Positions 7,558-16,209 of a stretch of 36,156 nt of DNA are shown piece by piece. Position 1 is the first letter of the stretch. Every line of letters begins with the position of its first letter. The stretch is from positions 1 through 36,156 of the forward strand of contig JANQPR010000054.1 in assembly GCA_028285385.1 (NCBI GenBank). The letters run 5' to 3'. Source of the stretch: Phycisphaera sp. GTDB taxonomy: Bacteria > Planctomycetota > Phycisphaerae > Phycisphaerales > Phycisphaeraceae. The position numbers were made by a program, and so were the translations under genes. The notes beneath the pieces are model-generated. The model ran no database searches. It was given only the letters and a program-made list of their open reading frames with translations, and was not told the DNA's origin.

Positions 7558-7950
7558 CTCGGAGCCTGGAGAGAATTTATAAAAAATGTTCGGATTTTGA
7601 ACGGACCACTTAATCTGTTGATAAGTCGTGTAAACAGCGTTATTTGGACGCCGTTCACAGTACTGGTCGGCCGCGACCTATCGGACGTGGATCCGAAAAT
7701 CTCGCACCGAACATCCTTTTTAGTGCTTGATTTAAATAGACTTCGAGAAGATAGACGCTCGGGGGCCACACCGCTCACGGCGTTCAAGGGAATACGCCCG
7801 GCGTGGCGATAGTGGTATCAGCGACGGTCATCAATCACAATGCTCGCCGCTGCCCCAACTGGGAGGGGCACCGCCCGCCGGCCATAGGATTGCGGCCGGT
7901 ACGACTTGCTTGCCTCGTGTTGTTTGCCTGCCTCGATTTGGACGCCTGCC
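7558..7950. other. AT-rich intergenic island before flgM-like gene
   Basis: About 200 bases (7565-7760) are far richer in A and T than the surroundings, for example tttataaaaaatg, tttaaatag and ccttttta stretches. An open frame at 7495-7812 is not convincing as a gene because it starts inside folP and has no recognisable composition. A weak promoter candidate is TTGAAC (7597-7602), 17 bases, GATAAG (7620-7625), directed at the flgM-like gene. No clear sigma28 or sigma54 element was found. The rest (7760-7950) is ordinary GC-rich DNA with nothing recognisable. Confidence 0.4.
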
Positions 7951-8220
7951 ATGAGTGACATCAGCCCCATCGCCCGGACCTTCGCGACCGGCTACGAGCC
8001 CGCCGCCCGCGCCGCGACCGCCAACGGCCAGGACGCCGGCGTCGCCCGCGGCAGCGACCGCGTCGAGCTCTCCGGCTCGGCCCGCCTGCTGGCCAAGATC
8101 GCCGAGAACCCGATCCGTCAGGAACTCGTCGACCGCGTCAAGGCCGAGATCGACGCCGGCACGTACGAGACCGAGGACAAACTCGACGCGGCGCTCGAAG
8201 AACTGCTCAGCGACCTCTGA
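7951..8220 (+). CDS. flgM: FlgM-like anti-sigma factor candidate
   Basis: The small protein has 89 residues from the ATG at 7951. The N-terminal half is Ala/Gly-rich and probably disordered. From residue about 36 it reads DRVELSGSARLLAKIAENP, then RQELVDRVKAEIDAGTYE and DKLDAALEELLSDL. This resembles the FlgM C-terminal half, where DxVxLS and a helix ending in (I/V)xxGxY(E/x)xD precede a final helix. FlgM binds and inhibits the flagellar sigma factor until it is exported. No other flagellar gene is present in the window, so the assignment rests on this pattern alone. An upstream alternative start at 7906 gives a Cys-rich leader unlike the family. A strong terminator follows. Confidence 0.6.
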   Translation: MSDISPIARTFATGYEPAARAATANGQDAGVARGSDRVELSGSARLLAKIAENPIRQELVDRVKAEIDAGTYETEDKLDAALEELLSDL

Positions 8221-8254
8221 GCCGCGCCGAACCCTCGCGGACCCGACCACGAAG

Positions 8255-8278
8255 ACCGCTCCGGCCGGAGCGGTTTTT
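8255..8278 (+). terminator. Terminator after flgM-like gene
   Basis: A perfect palindrome has arms ACCGCTCC (8255-8262) and GGAGCGGT (8267-8274) around GGCC, followed on the plus strand by a run of T (8274-8278). It lies about 35 bases after the flgM-like stop. It is also near the 3' end of the minus-strand gene ending at 8322, but the minus direction lacks a T-run. Confidence 0.9.
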
Positions 8279-8321
8279 CATTGCGCTGATCGCGTCACGC
8301 CTGCGGCCACGCCAAACGGGA

Positions 8322-10472
8322 CTAGTTACGTTCCATCGCGCCGCCGTCGATCTGCCCGTCCTGAGGCTGGTCCACGTTGGGCAGGTCCTGCGGAGGGGGG
8401 AACAGCGACTCGGCCGGCGTCGGGTCGCCGTTCTGCTGCAACTGCCGCTTCACGTTTTCGATCCAACTGAGGTAGGTCTCGCGGACAAGCCCTGGCGGCG
8501 CGTTGACGAATGCCTCCCGCCGGGCCGCGACGCCCAGGGCTGGGCTGGACATGAAGTGGGTGAAGGCGTCGAGCACCATCTGCTCGAACGGCGGGAGCGC
8601 GAGGCGGTTGCGCACGTCGTAGCTGGTCTCGTACGACCGCTGTTCCTGATACCGGTCGTAGACCTGCTTCATCCGGCTCATGGCGCGGTTGAACTGGTTC
8701 AGTCGGCCATAAGCGAGGTTGGTGAAGGCGCGGTTCAGGCTCGCGTCGAAGTAGGCCCGCGCCATTCCCTGGCTCTCGAGGTCTTCCCGGAGGAACTCCC
8801 AGATCAGGTCCTCCATCGTCTGTTCGTACCGACGCTCGAACTGGTTGTGCGCCTTGTCGCCGAACTCGTCGCGGAGTTCCCGGTAGTAGGCGCGGGCCTT
8901 GGCCTCGTCGCCGAAGAAGTAGTTGAGGTAGATCGCCTTGTGCAGGAAGTTCTCGTAGCCGGAGTCGAAGTTCCGTCGGGCGCCCTCGGGGAACTCGCCG
9001 TCCTCGATCTGCTGCTCGACTTCCTTGAGGATCGCGCGGTAGGCGTCGATGAACGCCGGGTTGGGCATCTGGTCGACCTGCGCCCCCGCGGGGAGCAACG
9101 GGTTGTAGCGCAACGAGCCGAAGTCGGTCAGGCTTTGGATCGAGTGGATCACGATGCGTTTGGTGTTGGTGTAGTCGACGCCTTCGTCGTTTCGCAATCG
9201 GCTGGCGACGTCGAGCCCTTTCTCCGCCCAGTACAGCGAGTGCGACATGATGTGCCGCCAGTCCAGTGGACCGTGCTTGAGCATCATCGCGTGCATGAAT
9301 GCGGGGTCCATGTTGTAGTCGTCCCGCAGCACCTTGGCCCGGAGGAACGGCAGCAGCGTGTCCAGCGACCGGCGGAACTCCATCGTCCCGTTCGCGCGGA
9401 ACACCTCGGCCATGCGACGCGCGTCGTCGTCCATCAGCGGGTCGGGCAGCGCCACCACCCAGTCCGGGTCGCCGTACCGGCTGTACAGACGCAGCTTCCC
9501 GATCGCTCGCAGCGCGCGGGCGTCGAGGTCGAAGCCCGCGCCGCGGACGGCGTCGATCGCCAGGCCCGCCGTCGGGTACTCCTCACGAAACACCGCCACC
9601 GGGTCGCGCTCCGCACGCTGTAGGGTGTCGCGCAGCTCGGTGAGCAACTCGCCAACCCGCTCCGCGCTCTCGACCCGGCCGGCCCGCGACAGGTCGTTCT
9701 GCACCTTCTCCAGCTTCGGCACCAAACGGACCACGCCGAGGTCGTGCAGTTCGTCGAGCCGCTCGGCGATCGGCTCGATGTCCACCGCGAGCTTGTCCAA
9801 CTCCTCCCGCACCAGCCGGCTTGGCCGTTCGAACAACAGGTACCGGTCGCCCACCGCCGCGATTAAGCCCATCTGGCCCTTGAGTTGCTCGTCCGTCAGG
9901 TAATCGGCTGCGCCGCCCAGGACCTCGTGCCACTCGCGGGCGACCTCGGCCTTGTAGTACCAGTTCATGTCGTCGGCGTATTGCCCGACCTTGTGGAAGA
10001 ACGTCCACGCCAGCTCGCGGTACAGCTGCACCGCGCGCGGGTTGTAGCGGATGCCCTCTTCCCGGAGCAGGTGCACGGCCTTGTTGATCCAGTCCCAGCG
10101 CTCCTGCGGCGTGAACGTCGCGACCGAGATGTTGTACGCCATGTTCCAGGCGTGGAACGCCCAGACCTGCGGGAACCGCGGCTGCAGCTCCGTGATCCAC
10201 TGCGCGATGTTGTTCGCCTCGGCGAACCGGCCGGCCCGCTTCTCCATCTCGGCCCGGTACCACAGCGCGTTCACCGCCAGGCCACGGAAACTGCCCAGCC
10301 CGGCGGCGAGCACGGCGTACGTCGGCTTGATCTGGTCGCCGACCTCCGCGTCGAACGATAGCTGCAGGTCTCGCCGCTGCGCGTTCACGGCCGGAACCAG
10401 CAACGCCGACCCCACGAGCGCCCCCGCGGCGATGAGCACGGCAACGAGTTGGACGAGGCGGTCACGGTTCAT
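8322..10472 (-). CDS. Membrane-anchored helical-repeat protein, unknown function
   Basis: The 716-residue protein belongs to no family I can name. Residues 5-30 (LVQLVAVLIAAGALVGSALLVPAV) form a signal anchor or signal peptide. The rest is predominantly helical and rich in Arg, Glu, Tyr and Trp. Stretches such as FRGLAVNALWYRAEMEKRAG and the following ITELQPRFPQVWAFHAWNMAYN look like tetratricopeptide-type helix pairs. The C-terminal about 45 residues are Pro/Gln/Asp-rich and likely disordered. It is the last gene of the minus-strand run with an ABC ATPase and ABC-2 permease, so a role as an extracytoplasmic partner of that transporter is a reasonable inference only. Repeat element B separates it from the permease gene and abuts its ATG. 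Confidence 0.8.
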   Translation of the reverse strand: MNRDRLVQLVAVLIAAGALVGSALLVPAVNAQRRDLQLSFDAEVGDQIKPTYAVLAAGLGSFRGLAVNALWYRAEMEKRAGRFAEANNIAQWITELQPRFPQVWAFHAWNMAYNISVATFTPQERWDWINKAVHLLREEGIRYNPRAVQLYRELAWTFFHKVGQYADDMNWYYKAEVAREWHEVLGGAADYLTDEQLKGQMGLIAAVGDRYLLFERPSRLVREELDKLAVDIEPIAERLDELHDLGVVRLVPKLEKVQNDLSRAGRVESAERVGELLTELRDTLQRAERDPVAVFREEYPTAGLAIDAVRGAGFDLDARALRAIGKLRLYSRYGDPDWVVALPDPLMDDDARRMAEVFRANGTMEFRRSLDTLLPFLRAKVLRDDYNMDPAFMHAMMLKHGPLDWRHIMSHSLYWAEKGLDVASRLRNDEGVDYTNTKRIVIHSIQSLTDFGSLRYNPLLPAGAQVDQMPNPAFIDAYRAILKEVEQQIEDGEFPEGARRNFDSGYENFLHKAIYLNYFFGDEAKARAYYRELRDEFGDKAHNQFERRYEQTMEDLIWEFLREDLESQGMARAYFDASLNRAFTNLAYGRLNQFNRAMSRMKQVYDRYQEQRSYETSYDVRNRLALPPFEQMVLDAFTHFMSSPALGVAARREAFVNAPPGLVRETYLSWIENVKRQLQQNGDPTPAESLFPPPQDLPNVDQPQDGQIDGGAMERN

Positions 10473-10595
10473 TGGGATTGCCGATTGAAGAATGCCGAGT
10501 CCCGATTTCCTACCGAGAACACGTTACGCCGAAGCCGGGGTTTAGGTCGCCGTTTTGTTCAATCCACAACCGGCAATCTTCGATCGGAAACCGCC
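10473..10595. repeat. Intergenic inverted repeat element B (GATTGCCG family)
   Basis: The left half (10475-10512) contains GATTGCCGATTGAAGAATGCC on the plus strand, in two overlapping blocks GATTGCCGATTGAAG and GAATGCC. The right half (about 10557-10580), reverse-complemented, contains GATTGCCGGTTGTGGATTG. The two halves are therefore the same degenerate unit in opposite orientation, about 45 bases apart. The left half starts directly before the ATG of the 716-residue gene (10472). The element lies between two same-strand genes of the transporter run. Confidence 0.6.
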
Positions 10596-12470
10596 TCACA
10601 CCGTGACCTGTGCCAGCTCCCGCCGGTGGAAGAGCGTGATGCCGATCAGGGCCAGCGCGCCGGTCCACACCCCGCCGACCCACAGCAGCGCCCCGCCGAT
10701 GAGGTCGAGGGTCACGGCCTTGCCTTCCGCGACCAGCGGCACCGGGTTGTACTCGCCCAGCGACGGCACGAACAGGCGGAACACCTCGCCGATCGTGCGG
10801 ATCACAACCTTGAACGCGTCGTACCACTCGCCCTCGGCGAGCTTCGCGATGAACGCCGCCGGGGCACCCAGCAGCTGCTGCCACCAGGGCAACTCGTCGT
10901 CGGGGAACGCGCCGTACTGACCGAGGGACTCGTCGAGGTACCCGCTGAACGCCGCGGCGAAGAACACCAATCCGCTGAGCAGGCACGCGGTCGGGAAGCC
11001 GAGGAACGTCGCCGCCGCCAACCCGAGCATCGCAAGGAACATCAAGCGGACCCAGATCACCACCAGCGCCTTGATCAGGTTCGGGCCAAAGGTCCCGGTC
11101 GTGTACAGCATCTCCATCCCGTCGACCGGGCTGAAGCGGATGTCCGGCTGCGCGGGCGCGCCCCGGCCGCCGTTGAACACCTCGAGGTCGATGGTGCCTT
11201 CCTCGCTGATCGTGTCGGTGGGGATGCGGACGATCGCGAACTTGTCCTCGGCAATGCGAGGCATCTGCATCTCGCGGACCTGCCCGTTGATCTCGGCGAC
11301 GAACGGCAGCTCCCGTCCGTTCGCGCGGAACCACAGCTGTAGCTTCTTATCGGGGGGCGCGGCGCCGATCGCTTTGGGCTTGAGGCGGAGCTGTACGAAC
11401 GGGCCGTAACTCTCGGCGTCGTCCAGCCCGGAGAAGCGGTAGACCTTGCTGCCCCTGGCGCCGATGCGGAGCCACTCCGAGACGACTTCGGCCTGCAGCG
11501 GCGTGGCGAGCTTCTCGGGCAGGTCTTCGAACGGGATCGGCCGACGCTCGCCCGTCAGAGGGTCCTGGGCCATGTACTCGTCGGGCGCGAGTTGGCGGAG
11601 GCGTTCGAGCTTCGCGTCGACCTCGCGGCGGAGTTGGCCGGCATCGACCTCGTCGGGCTTGAGCACGACTCGGGCGGTGAGCACCTGGTCTTTCACGGCC
11701 GCGGCGTCGAGCGGGTCCTGCGCCGGCTGTTGGGCGACGGTCAGCGTCAGCGTGTACACCCCGACGCCGGCGACGGCGAGCAGCACCGCGTTGAGCCCCA
11801 TCACGCCGACCCACTTGCCCACGAGGTACTGCCACCGCGCGACGGGTTTGGTGAGCGTGACGAACGCGATCTTGCTCTCGACCTCCCGCGACACCGACCG
11901 GGCGCACAGCAGGATCGTCATGATCGACAGCAGCAGCCCGGTGACGAACAACGAGTACCGCAGGAAGTTCGAGACGCGGTATTCCAGCCGGCTGTCGGCG
12001 AGGATCAGCGGCAGCATCGGCACGAGGATGACGAGGATGACGACGAAGATGAGTCCGACCTTTTGCCGGATTGCTTCGTCGAGCATCGTCCGCGCGACGC
12101 CGAGGATCGGGTGCCCCGCGACGAAGGCCAGCCGAAGCAGCGACAGCCCGACGTAGAACGCCGCGCCCATCGCCCACGCGCCGATGACGAGCCGGCCGAA
12201 GCCTGGCAGGTCGAGTGCAAAAGCGGCGTTGGCGGTCAGCTGGGCGAACAGCGTGAGCACCAGCACGCGCGTGACCCACCCGACCCACGGCACGTACCGC
12301 CAGACCCACAGCCCCCAGCACAGCCAGGCGGTGACGAGCAGGTTGCCGACGAGCAGGACCGCGCCGGCGGCGCTGCCGTGGCCGGTCGCGGCGAGCCAGC
12401 CGAACAAGGCACCGGTGGCGAGCAACACGCCGGCCAAGACGCCGAGATAGACGGGGAGTTTCCGCGTCAT
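10596..12470 (-). CDS. ABC-2 type permease with large extracytoplasmic insert
   Basis: The 624-residue integral membrane protein has several N-terminal transmembrane segments (from residue about 8 to 105), then a permease core from about residue 130 (MLDEAIRQKVGLIFVVILVILV). The conserved SREVESKIAFVTLTKPVARWQYLVGKWVG lies near 195-225. That segment is almost the same pattern as in the divergent permease at 18592 (S-x-E-x-E ... KPV-x-R ... GK-x-x-G), typical of ABC-2 exporters. Residues about 255-455 form a soluble, beta-rich insert between membrane segments, unusual for this class. More membrane segments follow to the end. The ATPase is encoded 14 bases upstream, so the two form an exporter. 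The substrate is unknown. Confidence 0.88.
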   Translation of the reverse strand: MTRKLPVYLGVLAGVLLATGALFGWLAATGHGSAAGAVLLVGNLLVTAWLCWGLWVWRYVPWVGWVTRVLVLTLFAQLTANAAFALDLPGFGRLVIGAWAMGAAFYVGLSLLRLAFVAGHPILGVARTMLDEAIRQKVGLIFVVILVILVPMLPLILADSRLEYRVSNFLRYSLFVTGLLLSIMTILLCARSVSREVESKIAFVTLTKPVARWQYLVGKWVGVMGLNAVLLAVAGVGVYTLTLTVAQQPAQDPLDAAAVKDQVLTARVVLKPDEVDAGQLRREVDAKLERLRQLAPDEYMAQDPLTGERRPIPFEDLPEKLATPLQAEVVSEWLRIGARGSKVYRFSGLDDAESYGPFVQLRLKPKAIGAAPPDKKLQLWFRANGRELPFVAEINGQVREMQMPRIAEDKFAIVRIPTDTISEEGTIDLEVFNGGRGAPAQPDIRFSPVDGMEMLYTTGTFGPNLIKALVVIWVRLMFLAMLGLAAATFLGFPTACLLSGLVFFAAAFSGYLDESLGQYGAFPDDELPWWQQLLGAPAAFIAKLAEGEWYDAFKVVIRTIGEVFRLFVPSLGEYNPVPLVAEGKAVTLDLIGGALLWVGGVWTGALALIGITLFHRRELAQVTV

Positions 12471-12484
12471 GCGAAACGGTGGGG

Positions 12485-13714
12485 CTATTTGAGCAGGTCG
12501 TCAATGACCGAGCCGTCCGCGTCGTCGGGCGGAGGCGCGGCGGGCGCGGTCGGGGCCGGCTCAGCCCGCGGCGGCGGGGCGGGGGTCGTGCGTGGCGGCG
12601 CGGGCTTGGACTCGCCGGTGAGGTTGCCGATGACGTCGTCCGTGTCGGTCGACGGCGGTTCGGACGCAGCGGCGGTCGTCGCGGCCGGCTTTGCGGCGGG
12701 CATCGGTGTCTCGGTCACCAGCGACTCGATCACGGCCTCGCCGGCGTCCGCGTCGTCGCCCGGTCCGGACTCGATTCCGGAGACGCCGGCGAACTCGTTT
12801 TCCTCGGTCAGGAAAGCCGCGACCTGTCCGGCGTTGCCTGCGCCGGCGGTGGCGAGCCCTGCCCGTTGTGCCTCGTCCACGATGTCCAGGAACAACGACT
12901 CCAGCCGCTGCCGACCGCGGCGGACCGTGACGTCGGCGACGCCCGCCGACTCCATCGCCGCGACGAGGCGGGCCTCGTCTTCCTCGCTGAGCGCGGGCGT
13001 GGAGATCATCGTCTCGTCTTCCTTGACGAGCAGCTCGTCGATCGTGCCGGCTTGGCGGACCTTCCCGCCGAACATGATCGCGCAGCGGTCGGTGACGTCC
13101 TCGACGTCGGCGAGCAGGTGGGAGCAGAGCAGCACCGTCTTGCCCGCGTCCTTCAGGCGCAGGATCAGGTCCTTGATCTGCTTGGTGCCGATCGGGTCCA
13201 TGCCCGTGGTCGGCTCGTCGAGGATGAGCAGCTTCGGGTCGTTGATCAGCGCCTGGGCGAGGCCGATGCGACGCTGCATGCCCTTGGAGTACTCGCCGAT
13301 GGGGCGGCGCTGCACCTGGTCGAGGCCCACCATCTCGAGCAGCATGTCGATCCGGCGTTGGCGCTTCCGGCGGTCCTGGTGGAACAGCTTGCCGTAGTAC
13401 TCCAGCGTCTCCCGTGCGTTCAGGAAGCGGTAGAGGTACGACTCCTCGGGCAGGTAGCCGATCTGTTCCTTGATCGACACGTCGCGCGGCGGCTTGCCGA
13501 ACACGGCGATCCGGCCGGATGTGGGGTGCAGCAGCCCGAGCACCATCTTGATCGTGGTCGACTTGCCCGAGCCGTTGGGTCCGAGCAGCCCGAACACCTC
13601 GCCCCGGCGAACGTCGAGGTCGATGGCGTCGACGGCCCGGACGCGGTCCCGCAGCCAGAAGTCCTTGAAGACCTTGGTCAGCTTCAGGCACTGGATGTAG
13701 TACTCGTCGGGCAT
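12485..13714 (-). CDS. ABC transporter ATP-binding protein
   Basis: The 409-residue cytoplasmic ATPase has a complete nucleotide-binding domain at residues about 8-235. Walker A is GPNGSGKST, the Q-loop is in IGYLPEE, the signature is YSKGMQRR (in place of LSGGQ, as in many ABC-2 exporters), Walker B is LLILDEPTTGMD, and the switch histidine is in LLCSHLL. After a regulatory region (about 236-300) comes a tail of about 110 residues rich in Ala, Pro, Thr and Asp that looks disordered and ends DDADGSVIDDLLK. The tail makes it longer than the usual ~310 residues. It precedes the permease gene by 14 bases. Repeat element C lies just upstream of its ATG. Confidence 0.95.
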   Translation of the reverse strand: MPDEYYIQCLKLTKVFKDFWLRDRVRAVDAIDLDVRRGEVFGLLGPNGSGKSTTIKMVLGLLHPTSGRIAVFGKPPRDVSIKEQIGYLPEESYLYRFLNARETLEYYGKLFHQDRRKRQRRIDMLLEMVGLDQVQRRPIGEYSKGMQRRIGLAQALINDPKLLILDEPTTGMDPIGTKQIKDLILRLKDAGKTVLLCSHLLADVEDVTDRCAIMFGGKVRQAGTIDELLVKEDETMISTPALSEEDEARLVAAMESAGVADVTVRRGRQRLESLFLDIVDEAQRAGLATAGAGNAGQVAAFLTEENEFAGVSGIESGPGDDADAGEAVIESLVTETPMPAAKPAATTAAASEPPSTDTDDVIGNLTGESKPAPPRTTPAPPPRAEPAPTAPAAPPPDDADGSVIDDLLK

Positions 13715-13872
13715 TCTTTCGTCCGCAGCTGACGCAGATTTTTGCCGAACCGAGCGTCGGCCGGTCCGGACTCACTCTACGCCGCTGAGCCGGCCGGAGT
13801 TTGTCGCAAGGGAGCGATGGCGGTTGGCTTGGGATCCAGCAATCGGCGTGATTCGGCGGAATCCGCGGATCA
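13715..13872. repeat. Intergenic inverted repeat element C (TCCGCNGA family)
   Basis: The left half, 13722-13749, reads TCCGCAGCTGACGCAGATTT. The right half, 13840-13872, reverse-complemented reads TGATCCGCGGATTCCGCCGA followed by ATCACGCCGATT. Both are spaced copies of a TCCGC-N-GATT-like unit with a period of about 10-11, in opposite orientation. The TGA stop codon of the HflK-like gene (13872-13870) is the first codon of the right half, so the element edge supplies the stop. About 90 bases of non-repeat DNA lie between the halves. Confidence 0.65.
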
Positions 13873-15186
13873 CTGCTCGGCTAGCCTGGCTTCGCGTTCG
13901 GCTTCGATGCGTTGTCGTTCGCGTTCCCGGGTGATCTCGGGGTCGCGGTTGAGCTCGAGGTAGAGCTGGCCGCGCGGGGCCATGAACGTCTCGATGTCGC
14001 TGCCGTCGCCGAAGATCTCGGAGCGGGCCTGCTGCCAGGTGAGCGTGCGGAACAACGCGGGGTCCCGGCGGTAGTTCTCGAGGAGTTTGCGGAAGGCGTC
14101 GGCTTCGGCGCGGACGGTCTGTACCAGCGTCGTGCGGTCGGTCTGGGCTTGGTTGATGATCGCCGCCGCCTCGCCGCCGACGTCGTAGGGCTGCCCGTCG
14201 TACTCGACGCGCAGCGTGCGGAAGACCTCGTCTAGCCGCAACTGCAGCGCCTCGGCTTCGTCGGTCTCTCCCGCGGCGGCGAGCTCGTATCGCTTGATCA
14301 ACTCGACTAGCGGGCCGTCGTTGCCGCCGGCCACGGGGAGGGCCGCGGCGCCCGCGACGCCGCCGAGCGACTCGCGGCGTTGGGTCTGGGCCTGGTTGAT
14401 GCGTTCGCTGCGGGTGTTCTCCGCCCGGCTGACGAGGTTGTACGCGTCGCGGACCGCGAGCGGCATGGTCGGTTGGTTGAGCGTGACCTCGCCGAGCGTG
14501 ACGCCCGCGCCGGCCTCGTCGAGCTGGTCCTGGGCTAGCTGCTTGATCAGCGATCGGTTGGGTCGGCCGCCGATAAACTCGTCGGAGCGGGTCTGCGCGG
14601 TCGCGTGGACGACCGCGCGTTCGAGTGCGGTGCGGAGCAGGGCACGGAGGCGTTCCTGGTCTTCGGCGTCGGCCGGGTCGCCGACGTTGCGGATGAACCG
14701 GGCGGCGTTGGTGATGGTGTAGCTGGCGTTGAACACGCCGTGGACGAGGTTGGCGTCGGCGGTGATGAGCGAGCCGTCGCGTTCGGGGTTGAGCGCCCGT
14801 CCGCCGGCCATCTCGTCGAAGCTCTTGCCGCGGTCGCGCTCGGCAATCTCGAACATGAACGTGTCGGCGACGGTCAGGTTCTGCGTCGTCGTCGGGACCT
14901 TGACGACCTCGCCGACCGGGAACGGCCACCCCAGGTGCCAGCCCGCTTCCTTGACCTGCTCCTCGACGGTGTCGCCCGTGACCTTGCCGAACACGAGCTG
15001 GACGGCCTGCTCCTGTGGCTGGACCTGGTACACGCCGCTGAACAGGTAGATCACGACCAGCACGGCCATGAGGTACTTCAGGATCCCGAAGCTGACGCGC
15101 AGCGCGTCGGCGAGGGCCTGCTGCGCCGGGTCGGCGGGGGCCTGCTCGACGGGGGCGTGGTGGTGATGGTGGTCGTGTTCGGCCAT
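13870..15186 (-). CDS. hflK: HflK-like SPFH protein
   Basis: The 438-residue protein is of the SPFH/band 7 superfamily. A His-rich N-terminus (HDHHHHH within the first 10 residues) is followed by one transmembrane segment (about 34-54, FGILKYLMAVLVVIYLFSGV). The SPFH domain opens with YQVQPQEQAVQLVFGKV and GWHLGWPFPVGEVVKV. HflK-type features are the helical region after ERAVVHATAQTRSDEF and the coiled tail that includes AEADAFRKLLENYRRDP and a charged Arg/Glu C-terminus. In enterobacteria HflK with HflC forms a cage around the FtsH protease; no ftsH is present here. I chose ATG 15186 over TTG 15204 because GAAAG precedes it. The stop codon lies in repeat element C. Confidence 0.85.
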   Translation of the reverse strand: MAEHDHHHHHAPVEQAPADPAQQALADALRVSFGILKYLMAVLVVIYLFSGVYQVQPQEQAVQLVFGKVTGDTVEEQVKEAGWHLGWPFPVGEVVKVPTTTQNLTVADTFMFEIAERDRGKSFDEMAGGRALNPERDGSLITADANLVHGVFNASYTITNAARFIRNVGDPADAEDQERLRALLRTALERAVVHATAQTRSDEFIGGRPNRSLIKQLAQDQLDEAGAGVTLGEVTLNQPTMPLAVRDAYNLVSRAENTRSERINQAQTQRRESLGGVAGAAALPVAGGNDGPLVELIKRYELAAAGETDEAEALQLRLDEVFRTLRVEYDGQPYDVGGEAAAIINQAQTDRTTLVQTVRAEADAFRKLLENYRRDPALFRTLTWQQARSEIFGDGSDIETFMAPRGQLYLELNRDPEITRERERQRIEAEREARLAEQ

Positions 15187-15297
15187 GGTTCTTTCAACCG
15201 CCAAGACGCGGAGGGCACCAAGGCGGCAGGGTATTGGGTTTCAGTCTGAGGGGGGGTGGGGGTTTGCCTCGGCGCGGTATGCGTCTTGGCGGTTTGG
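15187..15297. repeat. Intergenic inverted repeat element D (CCGCCAAGACGC family)
   Basis: AACCGCCAAGACGC at 15196-15209 recurs as its exact reverse complement at 15281-15294 (14 of 14 bases), 71 bases apart. The left copy continues into the related GGAGGGCACCAAGGCGGC. The segment between contains a G-rich stretch (15249-15262). The element fills the whole space between the HflC-like stop and the HflK-like start. In an mRNA spanning both genes the arms would form a stem of 14 pairs. Confidence 0.75.
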
Positions 15298-16191
15298 TCA
15301 GTCGCTGTTCTCGGAGTTGAGCAGGTCGAGCAGGTCCAGGCTGTCGGCGTCAAGGATGAAGGTCGTGCGGTAGGGCAGGATGTTCCGCAGCGCCTCGATC
15401 TTGCGGAGGAAGATCGCGAGCTGCGGCTCTTCGTTGAAGACGTCAAACTGCTCGGCTGCTTCGCGCTTGCCCTCGGCGCGGATGGCGGTCGCGGTCGAGT
15501 TCGCGAAGGCGAGGATGCGGTTGCGGACCGACTCGGCTTCGGAGGTGATCTGGTTGGCGCGGGCGGCGCCCTCCTGCTCGGCGTTGGCGGCGAGGGCTTC
15601 GCGGGTGGTCCGCATCGAGGCGAATACGTTCTCGGTCACGGCCTCGGGGAGCGCGAGCCGGCGGACGCCGACCTTCTCGACCGCGATGCCGTAGTTCAGG
15701 TCGCCGACGCTCCTGGACAGCGCCGCGGTCGCCTGTTCCTCGAACGCGTCCAGTTGGATTGCTTCGGGGTTGGGGTTGACCAACTCGTCGAAGCGGTACG
15801 CCGAGAGCTGGGCGTAGAGGTTGTCGATCAGGTCGGTGAGGCGCTGCCGGGCGGTCTCGACGTCGCGGACGGCCTTGAAGAACTGGTAGGGGTTTTCGAT
15901 CCGCCAGGTGACGTAGAGCGACGCGATGACCGACTTACTGTCAGCGGTCTGGTATTGCTGCTGCGTGGCTTCGAGGACCTGCACCTTGCGGGGGTAGGTG
16001 TAGACCTTGGAGATCGGCCAGGGGGCTTTGAAGTACAGCCCGGCCTCGTCCTTGAGGGCGTCCTCGCCGGCGTCCTGCTCGAGGAACGTGACCACGGCGG
16101 TCTCGTCGAAACGCACCGTGTAGGTCACGGAGTAGCCAAGCAGCGCGACGAGCACGATCAGGCCGAGAACGAAGGTGACTTTGTTTCGCAT
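15298..16191 (-). CDS. hflC: HflC-like SPFH protein
   Basis: The 297-residue protein has one N-terminal transmembrane segment (about 5-25, VTFVLGLIVLVALLGYSVTY) followed by the SPFH domain. HflC-like motifs include VRFDETAVVTFLEQ, AGLYFKAPWPISKVYTYPRK and SKSVIASLYVTWRIENPYQF. Then come the band-7 helix region YGIAVEKVGVRRLALPEAVTENVFASMRTTREA and AEQEGAARANQITSEAESVRNRIL, a strong match to HflC. The length is close to the usual 290-330. The topology suggests a membrane anchor with the SPFH domain outside the cytoplasm. It lies 18 bases after the polytopic SPFH gene and before the HflK-like gene. No ribosome binding site is evident at its ATG, so translation may be coupled. Confidence 0.9.
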   Translation of the reverse strand: MRNKVTFVLGLIVLVALLGYSVTYTVRFDETAVVTFLEQDAGEDALKDEAGLYFKAPWPISKVYTYPRKVQVLEATQQQYQTADSKSVIASLYVTWRIENPYQFFKAVRDVETARQRLTDLIDNLYAQLSAYRFDELVNPNPEAIQLDAFEEQATAALSRSVGDLNYGIAVEKVGVRRLALPEAVTENVFASMRTTREALAANAEQEGAARANQITSEAESVRNRILAFANSTATAIRAEGKREAAEQFDVFNEEPQLAIFLRKIEALRNILPYRTTFILDADSLDLLDLLNSENSD

Positions 16192-16209
16192 GGTGTAAGC
16201 GGGTTGGCG

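Noticed and set aside
7597..7625. Sigma70-type promoter TTGAAC/GATAAG for the flgM-like gene
   Set aside because: Each hexamer matches only four of six positions in AT-rich DNA, so chance is likely; mentioned in the gap entry only.
7495..7812. Possible 105-residue gene
   Set aside because: It starts inside folP, has no ribosome binding site or recognisable domain, and crosses the folP terminator.
11592..13397. 601-residue plus-strand open frame
   Set aside because: It is antisense to the ABC permease and ATPase genes, which have clear domain evidence.
15187..15297. CRISPR-like repeats in element D
   Set aside because: There are only two copies, in inverted orientation, with no regular spacers and no cas genes nearby.
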